NCBI RefSeq assembly: GCF_021341665.1
Contig: NZ_JAJTTH010000012.1
Coordinates: 1 to 64,000, forward strand
Origin: Pseudomonas sp. Au-Pse12
GTDB taxonomy: Bacteria; Pseudomonadota; Gammaproteobacteria; Pseudomonadales; Pseudomonadaceae
DNA: 64,000 nucleotides
Direction: 5' to 3'
The notes beneath the pieces were generated by a model. That model had not been told where the DNA came from, searched no databases, and saw only the letters and a program-made list of their open reading frames with translations. Shown one piece after another: positions 61,924-64,000 of the stretch (the stretch's first letter is position 1; each line of letters opens with the position of its first letter). The position numbers were made by a program, and so were the translations under genes.

Positions 61924-61961
61924 TATAAGCCTTTTATAAGTAATACGAATCCTTGCTTATA
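61924..61961. promoter_or_regulatory. TATAAG boxes, probable toxin-antitoxin operator
   Basis: TATAAG occurs at 61924 and 61935 (11 bases, one helical turn apart) and inverted as CTTATA at 61956, just upstream of the toxin start codon in an AT-rich patch. Antitoxins of this kind usually repress their own promoter through such sites. Confidence 0.5.
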
Positions 61962-62014
61962 TTTTCTGTCCGGCCAAACGCAGAACCTTGTCCCGTTGTT
62001 GCCCGGCGCGGCCG

Positions 62015-62929
62015 CTACCAGGTCGTGGACTGCCCGCGCCGGTCCACTTCGTACACCTTCTGGCGCAGCAGGCGTTCCTTGAGCCAGCGTTCGGCCTTGC
62101 CCATCACTCGCTGCCGGGCCCAGAGCAGGTCGACGCCGATCAGCCAGTCGGTATGTGGGTAGGCGCCCAGTTGCAGTTCCACCAGCTCGCCCTTGGCCAG
62201 TTCACGCTGGATCAGTTGCCGGGGCAGGGTGGCCCAGCCCAGGCCGGCACGGACCATTTCCAGCAGCGCCAGGTAGTTTTCCGCCTGCCACAGTTGGGTG
62301 GAGCGCAGGTATTCGCTGCTGGGCAGCTTGTTGGCGTGGGCGCTGAAGGCCAGGCGCCGGTGCACGTGCAGGTCGTCGAAGGTCACGCTATCGAGTCGCG
62401 CCAGCGGGTGGTCCGGGTGGCAGACGTGCAACATGATCAGCTTGCCCAACTGCTGGAACTCCAGTTCCTGGGGGTAGCCGGGTTGTGAAAAGGCGATGCC
62501 CAGCACTGCCTCGCCCCGGGCCACCAGTTCGCTGGCATCGCCGGACAGCGGATGGCGGATCAGCAGGTCGACATAGGGAAAAGCCTGCTCGAACTCCTGC
62601 AAGGCCGGCATCAGCGGGCCGTAGGGCGTTTCGATGACGATCGACAGGTGCGGCTCGACCGCCTCTGACAGGCAGTCGGCATGGGCCTGCAGGGTCAGGC
62701 AGCGCTCCAGCACGGCCTCGGCCTGCAGCAGTATCTTTTGCCCCGTGGCGGTCAGTACCGGGTTGCGGGCGCTGCGGTCGAACAACTCCACCCCCAGGTC
62801 CGCCTCCAGGTTGCCGATGGCCACGCTGACCGTGGACTGGGTCTTGCCCAGCTTGCGCGCCGCCGCCGAGAACGAACCGTTTTGCGCGGCCTGTACGAAC
62901 ATCTGCAGTTGATCCAGTGAAAAGCGCAT
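62015..62929 (-). CDS. LysR-family transcriptional regulator
   Basis: A 304-residue LysR-type regulator. The N-terminal winged helix is LQMFVQAAQNGSFSAAARKLGKTQSTVSVAIGNLE, read in parts, followed by the linker helix and the periplasmic-binding-like effector domain (about 90-290). It is divergent from the NCS2 permease gene with 181 bases between, so it probably controls purine uptake. Ligand unknown. Confidence 0.9.
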   Translation of the reverse strand: MRFSLDQLQMFVQAAQNGSFSAAARKLGKTQSTVSVAIGNLEADLGVELFDRSARNPVLTATGQKILLQAEAVLERCLTLQAHADCLSEAVEPHLSIVIETPYGPLMPALQEFEQAFPYVDLLIRHPLSGDASELVARGEAVLGIAFSQPGYPQELEFQQLGKLIMLHVCHPDHPLARLDSVTFDDLHVHRRLAFSAHANKLPSSEYLRSTQLWQAENYLALLEMVRAGLGWATLPRQLIQRELAKGELVELQLGAYPHTDWLIGVDLLWARQRVMGKAERWLKERLLRQKVYEVDRRGQSTTW

Positions 62930-63110
62930 CGCGGCTCCCGGCCCTGGAACAGGGCTGTCTGATCCATCGTTAAAAACGATGGCTGCTCATTTGTTTCATC
63001 GTATTCAAGCACAGATGATGCCCCGCGACGTCCGTACTTCCTGCCGGAGCGCTGCTCCCGGATGCCTGCCAGAACAACAACAAAAGCCGCACCTTCAGGA
63101 GACCTGCGAC

Positions 63111-64000
63111 ATGACTATTTCCCGTGTGCATCCCGTGGACGAGGTCCTGCCCGTTCGCCAGCTGTTCACCTTCGGCCTGCAACATGTACTGGTGATGTAT
63201 GCCGGTGCCGTGGCGGTACCCTTGATTCTAGGCAATGCGCTGGGCCTGACCCCGGCCCAGGTGGTGCTGTTGATCAACGCCAACCTGCTGACCTCGGGTC
63301 TTGCCACCCTGATTCAGACCCTGGGGTTCTGGCGCTTCGGGGCGCGGCTGCCATTGATCCAGGGCTGCTCGTTCATCGCCCTGGCGCCAATGATCATGAT
63401 CGGCAAGCAGTTCGGCCTGACCGAGGTGTTTGGTGCGGTGATCGCGGCGGGTCTTGTCACCATTGCCCTGGCACCGCTGTTCAGCCGCCTGCTGCGATTC
63501 TTCCCGCCCGTGGTGATCGGCAGCCTGATCACCATCATCGGCATCTCCCTGATGCCGGCGGCGGCCATCTGGCTCGGTGGCGGCAACCCGGCGGCGGATG
63601 ATTTCGGTGCGCCGGCCAATCTGCTGCTGGGCCTGGCCACGGTGGCGGTGACCCTGGTGATCTATGGCAGGTTTTCCGGCTTCATCGGCAACCTCAGCGT
63701 GCTGATCGGCTTGCTGGTCGGCAGCCTGATCGCCGCGGCGTTCGGCATGACCGACTTCGCCCAGGTCGGCCAGGCGGCCTGGTTCGAGCTGAGCCCGCCC
63801 ATGGCCTTCGGTGCCCCGCAGTTTTCCCTGGTGCCGATCCTGATCATGACCCTGGCGATGCTGGTGATCATGGCCGAGACCACCGGCAACTGCCTGGCCA
63901 TCGGCAAGCTCACCGGCAAGCCAACCACCCAACGCACCCTGGGCGACGCCTTTCGCGCCGACGGTCTGTCAACCATGGTCGGCGGCCTGTTCAACAGCTT
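63111..64000 (+). CDS. NCS2-family purine/xanthine permease (truncated by window end)
   Basis: The frame opens at ATG 63111 (AGGAGACC upstream) and is still open at the window edge, about 296 codons of an expected 450-500. The first membrane segment has TFGLQHVLVMYAGAVAVPL, the NCS2 QH motif; LPLIQGCSFIALAPM and the later VIMAETTGNCLAIGKLTG, matching the family's TM8 segment, follow. The substrate-defining signature beyond TM8 is outside the window. Purine (xanthine, urate or guanine) symport is the likely role. Confidence 0.92.
   Translation, partial: MTISRVHPVDEVLPVRQLFTFGLQHVLVMYAGAVAVPLILGNALGLTPAQVVLLINANLLTSGLATLIQTLGFWRFGARLPLIQGCSFIALAPMIMIGKQFGLTEVFGAVIAAGLVTIALAPLFSRLLRFFPPVVIGSLITIIGISLMPAAAIWLGGGNPAADDFGAPANLLLGLATVAVTLVIYGRFSGFIGNLSVLIGLLVGSLIAAAFGMTDFAQVGQAAWFELSPPMAFGAPQFSLVPILIMTLAMLVIMAETTGNCLAIGKLTGKPTTQRTLGDAFRADGLSTMVGGLFNS

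Overview
The window is chromosomal DNA from a fluorescent-group Pseudomonas (P. fluorescens / P. protegens / P. chlororaphis type). This rests on high G+C coding, REP-type palindromes of the GAGCGAGCTTGCTCGCGA family between genes, and blocks of gene order that I recall from P. aeruginosa: rhlE2-metF-ahcY; metK-tkt-epd-pgk-fba; betABI-betT-cbcVWX-sdaB-gbdR-caiX-cdh. No rRNA, tRNA, CRISPR array, insertion sequence or prophage was seen.

Layout. 0-6 kb: the DEAD-box helicase RhlE (long-tailed), an orphan periplasmic solute-binding protein, and the methionine-cycle pair ahcY-metF behind a SAH riboswitch. 6-13.4 kb: housekeeping and envelope genes (thioesterase, CPA1 antiporter, EamA transporter, MAPEG protein, MltA, a cytochrome c' lipoprotein, DUF1090, the NAD-dependent ligase LigB). 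13.6-22.4 kb: an ArsR-methyltransferase regulator with metK, then tkt, epd, pgk, two small lipoproteins (one MliC) and fba. 22.5-37.4 kb: a PL7 alginate lyase, a receiver-PAS-GGDEF-EAL protein, a YgjP-type metalloprotein, small regulators and acetyltransferases, a YccS-like transporter, a flavoprotein, DbpA, an MFS exporter and a second TldD/PmbA-like pair.

37.6-50.6 kb and 53.7-59.6 kb form one metabolic theme: uptake and degradation of choline, glycine betaine and carnitine. BetT and the Cbc ABC transporter import; BetA and BetB oxidise choline to glycine betaine; SdaB removes serine, the end product; gamma-butyrobetaine dioxygenase, CdhA, CdhC and CdhB convert gamma-butyrobetaine and carnitine to glycine betaine; BetI, GbdR and CdhR regulate. 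Phased direct repeats with a 21-bp period occur in both the cbcX/sdaB and the caiX/cdhR promoter regions and look like a shared operator.

Two accessory patches interrupt this. At 51.5-53.5 kb an AT-rich cassette, bracketed by 43-bp imperfect direct repeats, encodes a PAAR protein, a likely type VI secretion effector with an L,D-transpeptidase-like HxGHxSxGC motif, and a secreted DUF4952-type presumptive immunity protein. This is the best candidate for a little-described system. At 59.6-62 kb lie a stand-alone AAA ATPase behind an AT-rich palindromic promoter, a DUF3010 gene and a toxin-antitoxin locus whose RelE-type toxin is broken by a one-base frameshift. The window ends in a LysR regulator and a divergent, truncated NCS2 purine permease.
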